A DNA stretch of 64,000 nucleotides, taken from assembly GCA_015075635.1 (NCBI GenBank), contig JABTUA010000002.1:682001-746000 (forward strand). The letters are read 5' to 3'. Positions 32,623 through 40,414 of the stretch are shown piece after piece. The notes below the pieces were generated by a model that was not told where the DNA came from, searched no databases, and was given only the letters and a program-made list of their open reading frames with translations. Positions within the stretch are counted from its first letter, which is position 1. Each line of letters starts with the position of its first letter. A program made the translations under genes and the position numbers. The stretch comes from Polyangiaceae bacterium (lineage in GTDB: Bacteria; Myxococcota_A; Polyangia; Polyangiales; Polyangiaceae).

Positions 32623-34157
32623 CCGCGCGGCACTTCGACGTGGTCGTGCTCGGGCGTTCGCTCGGCGCGCTCTCGGCAGCTGCGCTGCTCGCCCGGCGCG
32701 ACTTCCGGGTGCTGCTGCTCGGCCAGGGACAGCGCCCCCCGAGCTACGAGTACGAGCGCTTCCGCCTGAAGCGCCGCGCCTTCACGCTCTTGTTCGGCGC
32801 GAGCCCGGTCTGGTCGCGGATGCTCCACGAGCTGGCGCAGAGCCCGCGTTTCCGCCGCATGGTGCGGCCGCTCGACCCGATGTTCGTGGTGTCGAGCGAG
32901 GGCCGCCACCTCGAGGTCCCGCCCGAAATGGAGCTCTTCACGCGGGAAATCGACCGCGAGTTCCCGGAGGTGCGCCAGCTCGTGGACGAGCTCTACGCCA
33001 GCTTCGCGCAGGTGAACGCGGCGGTGGACGCGGTGTTCGAGAAGGACGCCGTGTGGCCCCCCGGCACGCTCTGGGAGCGCATCGAGACGCGACGCGCCTC
33101 GGCGCTCTTGCCGCTGGTGCGCGGCGCGGAGACGGACCTCCTGGGAAAATTCCCGGTCGGCCATCCCTACCGCGAGATCGTGACGCTGCCGCCGCTCTTC
33201 GCGACCAGCCTGTTCGCGCCCGGCGACTACCTGCCGCCGCTGGCGCTGGCGCGCCTGCACGGCTCCTGGACTCGGGGCATCCAGGCGCTCGAGCGTGGCG
33301 AAGACGAGCTGGAGGACTTCCTGCTCGAGCGCATCGAGGCCCACGGTGGCGAGTGCCGGCTTTCGCAGCGCGCCACCGCGCTGGTGGTGCGCTTGGGCAA
33401 GATCGCCGGCGTGCTCGAGGACGGTGAGGAGGAGATCACCGGCGCCGACTCCGTCGTGACGGACTTGTCCGGCGAAGCCGTCGCCGACCTGTCCGGCGGC
33501 GACGGCATCACCGCGGGGGCGCGCCGTGACTGGCCGCGCCTCACCGCCAGCGCCGGACGCTTCGTCGTCAGCCTGGTAGTGAAGCGCGCCGCATTGCCGG
33601 ATCCACTCGGGGCCGAAGCCTTCCTGACCGCGCGCTCCGGGGCGAGGCCGGACCCTCGCCGCCCGGCCGTCCACCTGCAGCGCCTGGATACGGGCAGCGA
33701 CGAGAGCACGCTGGTGGCGGAGACGGTGCTGCCGCTGCGCGGTCCGCTCACGGTGCTCGAGGCGCGCGAGGCCGTCTTGGCCACGCTGCGCGAGCACTTG
33801 CCCTTCCTGGACGACCACATCCTGATCGTGGACTCTCCCCACGACGGGCTACCTCTCCTCGACAGCAGCCGGGGCTCGCCGCGCGAGATGGACCGCATCC
33901 ACCTGAGCCACGCGACGGCCGGCACGGAGCCCATGCAGTGGCTCTGGAGCGTCGAGCCCACCGGCTACCTCGACCTCGGCGGCGAGCCGATCCGTGGCCC
34001 GATCCCAGGCACGTTCCTCGTGGGTTCCACGGTACTGCCCGCGCTGGGCCAGGAGGGTCAGCTGCTCGCGGCTTGGGGGGCGGCTCGCATCATCACCCAC
34101 AGGGACAAGGGACGCCAGAAGATGCGCCGCCAGATGTGGACGAAGATAGAAACGTAG
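32619..34157 (+). CDS. FAD/NAD(P)-binding oxidoreductase, phytoene-desaturase-like
   Basis: 512 residues from GTG 32619 (GTGA overlap with purN). N-terminal Rossmann segment DVVVLGRSLGALSAAALLAR is an atypical dinucleotide site (G-R-S-L-G rather than G-x-G-x-x-G). C-terminal segment GPIPGTFLVGSTVLPALGQEGQLLAA resembles the end of carotenoid/phytoene desaturases and related flavin amine oxidoreductases. No partner carotenoid gene is nearby. Coupling to purN suggests co-expression rather than a shared pathway. Substrate unknown. Confidence 0.75.
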   Translation: MTARHFDVVVLGRSLGALSAAALLARRDFRVLLLGQGQRPPSYEYERFRLKRRAFTLLFGASPVWSRMLHELAQSPRFRRMVRPLDPMFVVSSEGRHLEVPPEMELFTREIDREFPEVRQLVDELYASFAQVNAAVDAVFEKDAVWPPGTLWERIETRRASALLPLVRGAETDLLGKFPVGHPYREIVTLPPLFATSLFAPGDYLPPLALARLHGSWTRGIQALERGEDELEDFLLERIEAHGGECRLSQRATALVVRLGKIAGVLEDGEEEITGADSVVTDLSGEAVADLSGGDGITAGARRDWPRLTASAGRFVVSLVVKRAALPDPLGAEAFLTARSGARPDPRRPAVHLQRLDTGSDESTLVAETVLPLRGPLTVLEAREAVLATLREHLPFLDDHILIVDSPHDGLPLLDSSRGSPREMDRIHLSHATAGTEPMQWLWSVEPTGYLDLGGEPIRGPIPGTFLVGSTVLPALGQEGQLLAAWGAARIITHRDKGRQKMRRQMWTKIET

Positions 34158-34170
34158 TATCCTTCACCCG

Positions 34171-35346
34171 ATGCTACGCACGCTCTCCGCGGTGCTCTTT
34201 GCCTTCGGCCTGTTCCTCACGGCTTCTTCCGTCTCGGCCCAATCCAAGTCGAGTGTCCAGGTGCTGGCCATCGGCAGCGAGGACGCCTTCGAGCAGGCTC
34301 AGGCGCTGACCATCGCGCTCAAGCGCGCCATCAGCCGTGCCGACGGCTGGGCGCTGACCAAGGGCGACTACTCCCTGGAAGTGATGACCGCCGCGCTTGG
34401 CTGTCCGATCCCGCCCGACGCCGGCTGCCAGAAGAAGATCTCCGACAAGGTCGGCGCCAGCCGCTACATCTGGGGCACGCTGGCGAAGAGCGGCAAGAAG
34501 GAGGTCGTCGCCGTGCTGCGGCTCTGGGAGAGCGGCGAGCAGAAGAAGGACGTGCAGATCAAGTACGCCTCCAACCTCACCGACCCGTCGGACGACACGT
34601 TGATGAGCATCGCCTCCGACGCCTTCGCCAAGCTGACCGGTGAGGCGACCGGCGTGGTGGTGGTGAGCGCGGGCAGCGTGAACGGCAAGGTGTTCGTGGA
34701 CGGCAAGGAAGTCGGGACCGTCACCGACGGCCGCACCGAGCTCACGCTGCCGAGCGGTGAGCACAAGATCATGGTCCGCGCGGATGGCTACAACGACGCG
34801 GTCGGGACGGTCAGCGTTCGAGCCGGCTCCAGCGCCGAGGTCACGCTGAACCCCACGCCCGCCGGCAGCGGCAAGCCGGGCGGCGGGGATCCGTCGGCGG
34901 ACAAGGGTAGCGCGAACAGCGGCAAGATCATCGGGTACCTCGGCGTGGCCGTCGGCGGCGCCATGGTGCTAGGCGGCTCGTACTTCTGGATCAAGTCGTA
35001 CTCGCAGACCAGCGACTCCGAGTACGAGGACTACCGCAAGACGCAGGTCTTGAAGGGCGAGGACACCTGCAAGGTCGCCGGGGCCAAGTCCCAGTCGCCG
35101 GACAAGGATCTGGCGGCGCGGTCGGCGAACATCGTGGACATCTGCGACGCCAACAAGCGCAACAAGACGCTGGCCTGGATCCTCACGCCGGCTGGCGCGG
35201 TCATCGCTGGCGTCGGCGCATATTTCCTCATGACCAGCGACTCGAAGCCGGCGAGCGCGAAGGCCAAGCCCCGCCCTCCGCGGGTGACGCCGCTGGTGGG
35301 GCTCGGCCCCAAAGGCGGCGAAGTGCACGTGAACGTCACGTTCTGA
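34171..35346 (+). CDS. Exported PEGA-domain protein with two-TM hairpin
   Basis: 391 residues. Signal peptide about 1-24 (ending VSAQ). Residues of about 28-165 form an N-terminal alpha/beta domain (QVLAIGSEDAFEQAQALTIA, LGCPIPPDAGCQKKISDKVG, SRYIWGTLAK). Residues of about 170-225 are a PEGA domain (VNGKVFVDGKEVGTVTDGRT, LPSGEHKIMVRADGYN). After a Gly/Pro linker, two TMs (IIGYLGVAVGGAMVLGGSYF and LAWILTPAGAVIAGVGAYFL) flank a Cys-containing loop (GEDTCKVAGAKS, NIVDICDANK). C-terminal half shares its layout with 1840-2847 and 17959-19014. PEGA domains bind envelope polysaccharides or partners; exact role unknown. Confidence 0.83.
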   Translation: MLRTLSAVLFAFGLFLTASSVSAQSKSSVQVLAIGSEDAFEQAQALTIALKRAISRADGWALTKGDYSLEVMTAALGCPIPPDAGCQKKISDKVGASRYIWGTLAKSGKKEVVAVLRLWESGEQKKDVQIKYASNLTDPSDDTLMSIASDAFAKLTGEATGVVVVSAGSVNGKVFVDGKEVGTVTDGRTELTLPSGEHKIMVRADGYNDAVGTVSVRAGSSAEVTLNPTPAGSGKPGGGDPSADKGSANSGKIIGYLGVAVGGAMVLGGSYFWIKSYSQTSDSEYEDYRKTQVLKGEDTCKVAGAKSQSPDKDLAARSANIVDICDANKRNKTLAWILTPAGAVIAGVGAYFLMTSDSKPASAKAKPRPPRVTPLVGLGPKGGEVHVNVTF

Positions 35347-35347
35347 C

Positions 35348-35914
35348 ATGCGTGTCACCGGCGGGCGGCTCGGCGGGCGCACGCTCAAGGCGCCGCGCGG
35401 GCGCGCGACCCGCCCGACCAGCGACCGGGCTCGCGAGAGCCTGTTCCAGATCCTGGGCGCGCTCGACGGGCTCCGCGTCGCGGATCTGTACGCGGGCACC
35501 GGCGCGCTCGGCATCGAGGCGCTGTCGCGGGGCGCCGCCTGGGTGACCTTCGTCGAGGCCGAACGGGCCGCCGCGAAGGTGCTGCGGGAGAACCTCGCGG
35601 CCCTCGAGCTCGGGGCGACCACCCAGGTGTTGGTGCTGCCCGTCGAGCGCGCAGCGGAACCCCTCCGCGCCCGCGCGCCGTACGATCTGGTGCTGGCGGA
35701 TCCGCCATGGGCCGACGCCGCCCGCGCGATGACGACGCTCGTCATGCTGCTGCCGGCGCTGGCGCTGCGCGCCGGGGGACGCTTGGTGGTCGAGCACGCC
35801 GCCCGGGACGCGCTGCCCGTTCCCGCCGGCTTTCCGCTGGTCCTCACTGACGCGCGCGCCTGGGGCGACACCGCGGTTTCCATGTTCAGCGCCCCAACGC
35901 CGGGAAAAGGCTGA
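35348..35914 (+). CDS. rsmD: 16S rRNA (guanine-966-N2)-methyltransferase RsmD
   Basis: 188 residues. Starts MRVTGGRLGGRTLKAPRG, with RPTSDRARESLFQIL typical of RsmD, SAM motif I DLYAGTGALGIEALSRGA, and catalytic motif IV LADPPW. Methylates N2 of G966 during 30S assembly. ATG lies 1 nt after the PEGA gene stop. A short GCC-GGC stem followed by TTTTTT at the 3' end (about 35908-35922) might be a weak terminator. Confidence 0.92.
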   Translation: MRVTGGRLGGRTLKAPRGRATRPTSDRARESLFQILGALDGLRVADLYAGTGALGIEALSRGAAWVTFVEAERAAAKVLRENLAALELGATTQVLVLPVERAAEPLRARAPYDLVLADPPWADAARAMTTLVMLLPALALRAGGRLVVEHAARDALPVPAGFPLVLTDARAWGDTAVSMFSAPTPGKG

Positions 35915-35978
35915 GATTTTTTGTCGCCCGCGGCGCGGCGGGTGGACTATATTGCCGGGACCGTTTCGAGGAAGCTGG

Positions 35979-36566
35979 ATGGCGCAATCGGTGGCGCCCC
36001 CGCCCAAAGGGGGAAGTGGAGCCTTCATAGCCGCAGCAATTGCGATGCTGCTGCTGATGGGAGGCTTGATCTTCTGGAAGCTGCGGGGGAGCGACGAGAA
36101 GCCGGTGGCGAGCGTGCAGCCTCCACCCCCGGCCACCACACCCCAGGTCTTCGAGCAGCCCCCGCCTCCCCCGCCTCCCCCGCCTCCCCCGGAGGAAGAC
36201 GCGGGGAAGAAGCCCGCCGGCAAGGTCGTCGGCGTGGGCGGCGGCGGCTGTGCAGGCGAGTGCAAGGGCACAGCCGGGGCCACGCTTCAGTCTGCCCTGG
36301 CGGCCAAGGCGGGCGCCGCTCGTGGCTGCTACGAGCGCGGCCTCCGGCAAAACGCCACCTTGCAGGGCAAATTGGTGATCAGCGTGCGGGTCGGTCCGGG
36401 CGGTCAGGTGTGCAGCGCCGGTGTGGCCTCAAACGCCCTGGGTGATCCGGGCGTGGCCTCCTGCGTGGTGGGCCTGTTCCGCTCGGCGAGCTTCCCGGCC
36501 CCCGAGGGGGGTTGCGTCGACACCCAAGTTCCGATGAACTTCGTGCCGAAGGGCGGAGGCAAGTGA
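35979..36566 (+). CDS. AgmX/PglI-type C-terminal-domain protein, inner-membrane anchored
   Basis: 195 residues. ATG 35979 has GAGGA about 7 nt upstream. One TM near the N-terminus (AFIAAAIAMLLLMGGLIFW), a polyproline stretch (QPPPPPPPPPPPEED) from repeated CCGCCTCCC, then a C-terminal domain with regularly placed Cys: GGGCAGECKG, ARGCYERGLRQNATLQGKLV, GGQVCSAGVASN, VASCVVGLF, and GGCVDTQVPMNF. This is the AgmX/PglI (TonB-like) C-terminal domain found on myxobacterial gliding-motility and envelope proteins. A TATATT at 35948-35953 is a candidate -10. Coupled to the next gene by TGATG. Confidence 0.83.
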   Translation: MAQSVAPPPKGGSGAFIAAAIAMLLLMGGLIFWKLRGSDEKPVASVQPPPPATTPQVFEQPPPPPPPPPPPEEDAGKKPAGKVVGVGGGGCAGECKGTAGATLQSALAAKAGAARGCYERGLRQNATLQGKLVISVRVGPGGQVCSAGVASNALGDPGVASCVVGLFRSASFPAPEGGCVDTQVPMNFVPKGGGK

Positions 36567-36883
36567 TGCGCGCTCGAAGCTTTCAAGGTCCGATGGTGCT
36601 CGCAGCGAGCGTCGTCATGGGGCTCTTGGTCGCCTGGGGCTGCGGCGACGACGAGAACAAGACACCGAGCTGCCCCGAGCTGCCGCTCTACGACGTGCAC
36701 GACGCATCGGGTACGGACAAGCAGGCGCGCGAGCAGGCGGCGGCCGCGGGCTGCGTCACCAAGCCCGGCACCGCCACGACCGCCGCGGCGGGCGCGCCCG
36801 GCGGCGGCGGCAGCGCGGGCGCCGGCGGCTCGAGCGGCGGCACGGCCGGCGCTGGCGGCACCAGCGACGCCGCCGCGGACTGA
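36566..36883 (+). CDS. Small lipoprotein with Gly/Ala-rich tail
   Basis: 105 residues from ATG 36566 (overlapping the upstream TGA). Lipoprotein signal (MVLAASVVMGLLVAWGC), a short charged region with Cys (TPSCPELPLYDVHDASG, AAAAGCVTKPG), then a Gly/Ala/Ser-rich tail (GGGGSAGAGGSSGGTAG). It lies between the AgmX-like gene and truA with no spacing on either side. Function unknown. Confidence 0.7.
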   Translation: MRARSFQGPMVLAASVVMGLLVAWGCGDDENKTPSCPELPLYDVHDASGTDKQAREQAAAAGCVTKPGTATTAAAGAPGGGGSAGAGGSSGGTAGAGGTSDAAAD

Positions 36884-37675
36884 GTGGACCCGGCGTTCGG
36901 CGTCCTCTTGGCGGTCGCGTACGACGGCGGGCCGTTCTCGGGTTTCGCTCGCCAGACGGAGGCTCGCACCGTAGCCGGTGAGCTCGACGGGGCGGTGCGC
37001 GCCATCGACGCGCGCGCGTCGCTGGTACGCGGCGTCAGTCGTACCGACGCCGGCGTGCACGCGCGCGAGCAGTGTGTGGCGTTCGACACCACGCGCGACA
37101 TCCAACCGCGCGGTTGGGCGCTCGCGTTGGCCCAACACCTGCCCGACGAGATCTCGGTGGTGCGCGCCGCGCGGGTGCCGGTCGGCTACGATCCGCGCGC
37201 GCACGCGCTCACCAAGACCTACCGCTACTCGCTGCTCGAGCGCGCCGTCCGCGATCCCTTCCTGTCGCGCTTCAGCTGGCGCGTGGCGGAGAGGTTGAAC
37301 CACCCGGCCATGGCCGAGGAGGCGCGGGCGCTGGTGGGCGAGCACGACTTCGCGGCCTTCCGCGCCGCCGGTGATCCGCGCCAGGACACCGTTCGGCACA
37401 TCCTGCGCGCCGAGCTCGAGGCGGCAACGGACGGGCGCCTCGACATCGTCGTGACCGGCAACCGCTTCCTCTACAAGATGGTGCGGATCATCGCGGGAAC
37501 GCTGGTGGACGTGGGGCGCGGCCGGCTGCCTACCGGGACGGTGGCGCGCGCCCTCGCCGGCGGGTCCCGCGGCGACCTGGGGGTCACCGCGCCCCCCGAG
37601 GGCTTGTGCCTGGAGCGGGTCTGCCTCGACGAGGCCGGCAGCGACGCGTGGCCTGACCAGTTTCCGCGCGATTGA
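36884..37675 (+). CDS. truA: tRNA pseudouridine(38-40) synthase TruA
   Basis: 263 residues from GTG 36884, abutting the preceding stop. Isomerises uridines 38-40 in the tRNA anticodon stem. Family motifs: VAYDGGPFSGFARQ, catalytic Asp in GVSRTDAGVHAREQ, TKTYRYSLL, ARALVGEHDFAAFRAAG and FLYKMVRIIAGTLVDVGRG. Full length. Confidence 0.95.
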   Translation: MDPAFGVLLAVAYDGGPFSGFARQTEARTVAGELDGAVRAIDARASLVRGVSRTDAGVHAREQCVAFDTTRDIQPRGWALALAQHLPDEISVVRAARVPVGYDPRAHALTKTYRYSLLERAVRDPFLSRFSWRVAERLNHPAMAEEARALVGEHDFAAFRAAGDPRQDTVRHILRAELEAATDGRLDIVVTGNRFLYKMVRIIAGTLVDVGRGRLPTGTVARALAGGSRGDLGVTAPPEGLCLERVCLDEAGSDAWPDQFPRD

Positions 37676-37700
37676 CGAAACGAGGGTCGTAACGTAGTGA
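37672..37700 (+). promoter_or_regulatory. Candidate sigma-70-type promoter for the SPT-like gene
   Basis: TTGACG (37672-37677), 17-nt spacer, TAGTGA (37695-37700), 55 nt before the ATG at 37756. The -35 overlaps the truA stop codon. Sequence-based only. Confidence 0.45.
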
Positions 37701-37755
37701 CTGGCCGCCCGAAGCCGGTTCCTGGGCGGACCCGTGCGGGTGAGGAGCATCCCCG

Positions 37756-39300
37756 ATGGGACTGAAAGACAAGATCTCGGAACGCGGCAAGAAGATCCTC
37801 CTGAGCCCGACGGTGATGCGCTGGGTCTCGGACGACCGCGTGATGAGAGGCGTGGAGGGCCTGATGGATGCGCCCTCGCGGATGAAGGCGGCGTGGGCCG
37901 TGCTGAAGAACGGCCACGACCTGCCCGCCATCGATCCGGCCGTGGACGACTCCATGGGCGAGATCGACGCGGCCGCCGCGCCGAGCCCGAAGCCCAAGGC
38001 CAACGGCTCTGCCGCGCACGTCCCGACCAGCGCGCGCTCGCTCGGCTCCGAAGACATGAAGGAGTCCTTGAAGGAGCGCAGCTCGCTCTCCGGCATCGGC
38101 GGCCGCGACGTGTTCGAGAAGTGCTTCCAGTTCAGCGCCGCGGACAACGCGCGCAAGATGGGGATCTACCCCTTCTTTCGCCCGCTCGATCTGAACGACG
38201 GGCCGGAGGCCGTGATCGACGGCAAGCGCGTGGTGATGTTCGGCTCCAACAACTACCTGGGTCTGACCACCCACCCCAAGGTACGCGAAGCGGCCAAAGC
38301 CGCCATCGACCGCTTCGGAACCAGCATGACCGGCTCACGCCTGGTCAACGGCTCCATGAAGATGCACGAGGAGTTCGAGCACAAGCTCGCGGCCTGGTTC
38401 GGCAAGGAGAGCGCGCTGGTCTTCACCACGGGCTACCAGGTCAACATCGCCACCTGCTCGGCGCTGCTCAGCAACAAGAAGAGCGTCGCGGTCATCGACC
38501 GCAACGTCCACGCCTCGCTCTACGACGGTGTTCGGCTCGGGCAGTCGGCGGGCGCGCGCCTGGTGCGCTACCGCCACAACGACGCCGAATCCCTCGACAA
38601 AGCCCTGGAGAAGGTGGACGCCGGCGAGGGCGCGCTGGTCGTCACCGACGGCGTGTTCAGCGCGGAGGGCGAGATCGCCAAGCTGGACGAGCTGGTGCCC
38701 GTGGTGAAGAAGCACGGCGCCCGCGTGTTCGTGGACGACGCCCACGCGCTGGGCGTGATCGGCCCCGGCGGGCGCGGCACCGCCCACCACTTCGGCCTGG
38801 AAAACCAGGTCGATCTGATGGGCGGCACCTTCAGCAAGTCGCTGGCCAGCATCGGCGGCTGGCTGGTGGGCGAGCGCAAGGTCCTCGACTACATCCGCCA
38901 CTTCGCGCCGAGCTTCCTGTTCGCCGCCGCCGCCGCGCCGCCGAACGTGGCCGCCGCCATGGCCGCCTTCGAGCTCATGCAGGAGGAGAGCTGGCGCATC
39001 CAGAAGCTGCACGACAACTTCACCTACATGCGGGACGGCCTGAAGAGCCTGGGCTTCGACCTCGGCCACACCCAGACGTCGGTCATCCCGATCTACATCC
39101 GCGAGGATTTGCGCACGATCATGATGTGGCGCGATCTGCTCGAGGAGTACGGCATCTACACCAACCCGTTCATCTCGCCGGGCGTTCCGCCGAAGCACGC
39201 CATGCTGCGCACCAGCTACATGGCGACGCACGAGAAGACGCACCTCGACCGCGGGCTGGAGGCCTTCGAGAAGGTCGGCAAGAAGTACGGCGTGATCTGA
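37756..39300 (+). CDS. Alpha-oxoamine synthase, serine palmitoyltransferase-like
   Basis: 514 residues, PLP-dependent. The fold-type I core begins about residue 110 (GIYPFFRPLDLNDGPEAVID, GSNNYLGLTTHPKVREAA, STGYQVN-type FTTGYQVNIAT, VFVDDAHALGVIGPGGRGTA) with the Schiff-base lysine in GGTFSKSLASIGGW. Features shared with bacterial serine palmitoyltransferases, rather than KBL or BioF, are TGSRLVNGSMKMHEEFEHKL, MMWRDLLEEYGIYTN and the C-terminal GVI. The first ~110 residues are an extra, partly helical extension not found in the ~420-residue Sphingomonas enzyme. Would condense serine with an acyl thioester to 3-ketosphinganine. KBL/BioF activity cannot be excluded. Confidence 0.8.
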   Translation: MGLKDKISERGKKILLSPTVMRWVSDDRVMRGVEGLMDAPSRMKAAWAVLKNGHDLPAIDPAVDDSMGEIDAAAAPSPKPKANGSAAHVPTSARSLGSEDMKESLKERSSLSGIGGRDVFEKCFQFSAADNARKMGIYPFFRPLDLNDGPEAVIDGKRVVMFGSNNYLGLTTHPKVREAAKAAIDRFGTSMTGSRLVNGSMKMHEEFEHKLAAWFGKESALVFTTGYQVNIATCSALLSNKKSVAVIDRNVHASLYDGVRLGQSAGARLVRYRHNDAESLDKALEKVDAGEGALVVTDGVFSAEGEIAKLDELVPVVKKHGARVFVDDAHALGVIGPGGRGTAHHFGLENQVDLMGGTFSKSLASIGGWLVGERKVLDYIRHFAPSFLFAAAAAPPNVAAAMAAFELMQEESWRIQKLHDNFTYMRDGLKSLGFDLGHTQTSVIPIYIREDLRTIMMWRDLLEEYGIYTNPFISPGVPPKHAMLRTSYMATHEKTHLDRGLEAFEKVGKKYGVI

Positions 39301-39307
39301 GCAGGAC

Positions 39308-40381
39308 ATGCGCCGCGCCCTGGTCGTCGCCGCCCTGCTCGTCTTCGCTCCAGCGGCGCGCGCTGCGTGCCCAGTGGGCCTGACGATCAGCGTGGACAAC
39401 GACACTCCGGGCTCGGGCTACTCCGAGGTGAAGCCCGAGAACTGGGTCAGCCACAGCGTGGACGCCTGCAAGGGCAACTACCGCTACCTGAGCGCCTACG
39501 TCGGCGACGGCACCCGCAAGGGCAAGGCCATCTGGCAGCCGAAGATCACCACCGCGGGCATGTACGAGGTCACCACCAGCTACCGCGCGACCACCAACCG
39601 GACCAACGACGCCGACTACACGCTGTTCGACGATCAGGGCGGCACGCAGAAGAAGAGCGTGGACCAGACCCAGGGCGACGGCTGCACCAAGATGGTGATC
39701 GGCACCGCCTACTGCGCCGTCGGCGGCAGCTGCCGGCTCGTGCTCGACGGCGACGACGGCAAGAGCGACTCCGCCGACGAGACCGTTTTCGTGCTGAAGA
39801 GCTGCGACGCCACTGCGGACGCCGGCACGCCCGGACCCTGCGCCGGCATCGAGGCGGTCGCCGCGTACGAGCTGTGCGCCCAGAGCGCGACCACCTGCTC
39901 CGGGGTCTACAACGACGGCTCGAGCTGCGCGGCGTTCTGCGGCGCGGCCGGCATGGTGTGCACGGCGCGCTTCGGCGCCGGCCCCGGATGCAGCAAGGAG
40001 ACCCAGAACCCCTTCGCCTGCGGCGCCAACAACGGACATCAGTCGAACTGGTGCGACTGCGCCTACCCGCCCGGCTCCGGCGGCAGCGGCGGCAGCGGCG
40101 GCAGCGGCGGCGCGGGCGGCGGCGTTGCGGGCGGCGCCGGCGTCGCGGGCAGCGCGCCGAGCGGCGGCGCGGCTGGCAGCGGCGGCGGCTGGACCGGAAC
40201 CGGCGCCAGCATCGGCAAGGCGGACGCGGGTCCGAACGTGAAGGGCGGAACCACCGGCGATGACGACGGCGGCTGTGGCTGCCGCCTGGCTGGGCGGTCC
40301 GGGCGCAGTCCCTGGGCCACGCTCTTGGCGCTCGCCGCCTTGGGCTTCGGCGCGCGGCGGCGCTTTTTGTGGCGCGATTGA
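39308..40381 (+). CDS. Secreted Cys-rich protein with MYXO-CTERM sorting tail
   Basis: 357 residues. Signal peptide about 1-19 (ending ARAA). Residues of about 20-165 resemble a golvesin/Xly-type beta-sandwich (VDNDTPGSGYSEVKPENW, AIWQPKITTAGMYEVTTSYR), tentative. Residues of about 175-255 are Cys-rich (YELCAQSATTCSGVYNDGSS, CGANNGHQSNWCDCAYPPG). A long Gly/Ser/Ala linker leads to the tail GGCGCRLAGRSGRSPWATLL, a TM and an RRR patch: the MYXO-CTERM signal (invariant GC, TM, Arg cluster), implying lipid-type surface anchoring. Sits 7 nt after the SPT-like gene. Confidence 0.87.
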   Translation: MRRALVVAALLVFAPAARAACPVGLTISVDNDTPGSGYSEVKPENWVSHSVDACKGNYRYLSAYVGDGTRKGKAIWQPKITTAGMYEVTTSYRATTNRTNDADYTLFDDQGGTQKKSVDQTQGDGCTKMVIGTAYCAVGGSCRLVLDGDDGKSDSADETVFVLKSCDATADAGTPGPCAGIEAVAAYELCAQSATTCSGVYNDGSSCAAFCGAAGMVCTARFGAGPGCSKETQNPFACGANNGHQSNWCDCAYPPGSGGSGGSGGSGGAGGGVAGGAGVAGSAPSGGAAGSGGGWTGTGASIGKADAGPNVKGGTTGDDDGGCGCRLAGRSGRSPWATLLALAALGFGARRRFLWRD

Positions 40382-40414
40382 CTCCGCGCCATTCAGCGTC
40401 GTATTCCGCGCGCC

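Noticed and set aside
37756..39300. Calling the alpha-oxoamine synthase BioF or KBL
   Set aside because: No biotin or threonine-degradation genes nearby, and the TGSRLVNG, MMW and C-terminal GVI features fit serine palmitoyltransferase better.
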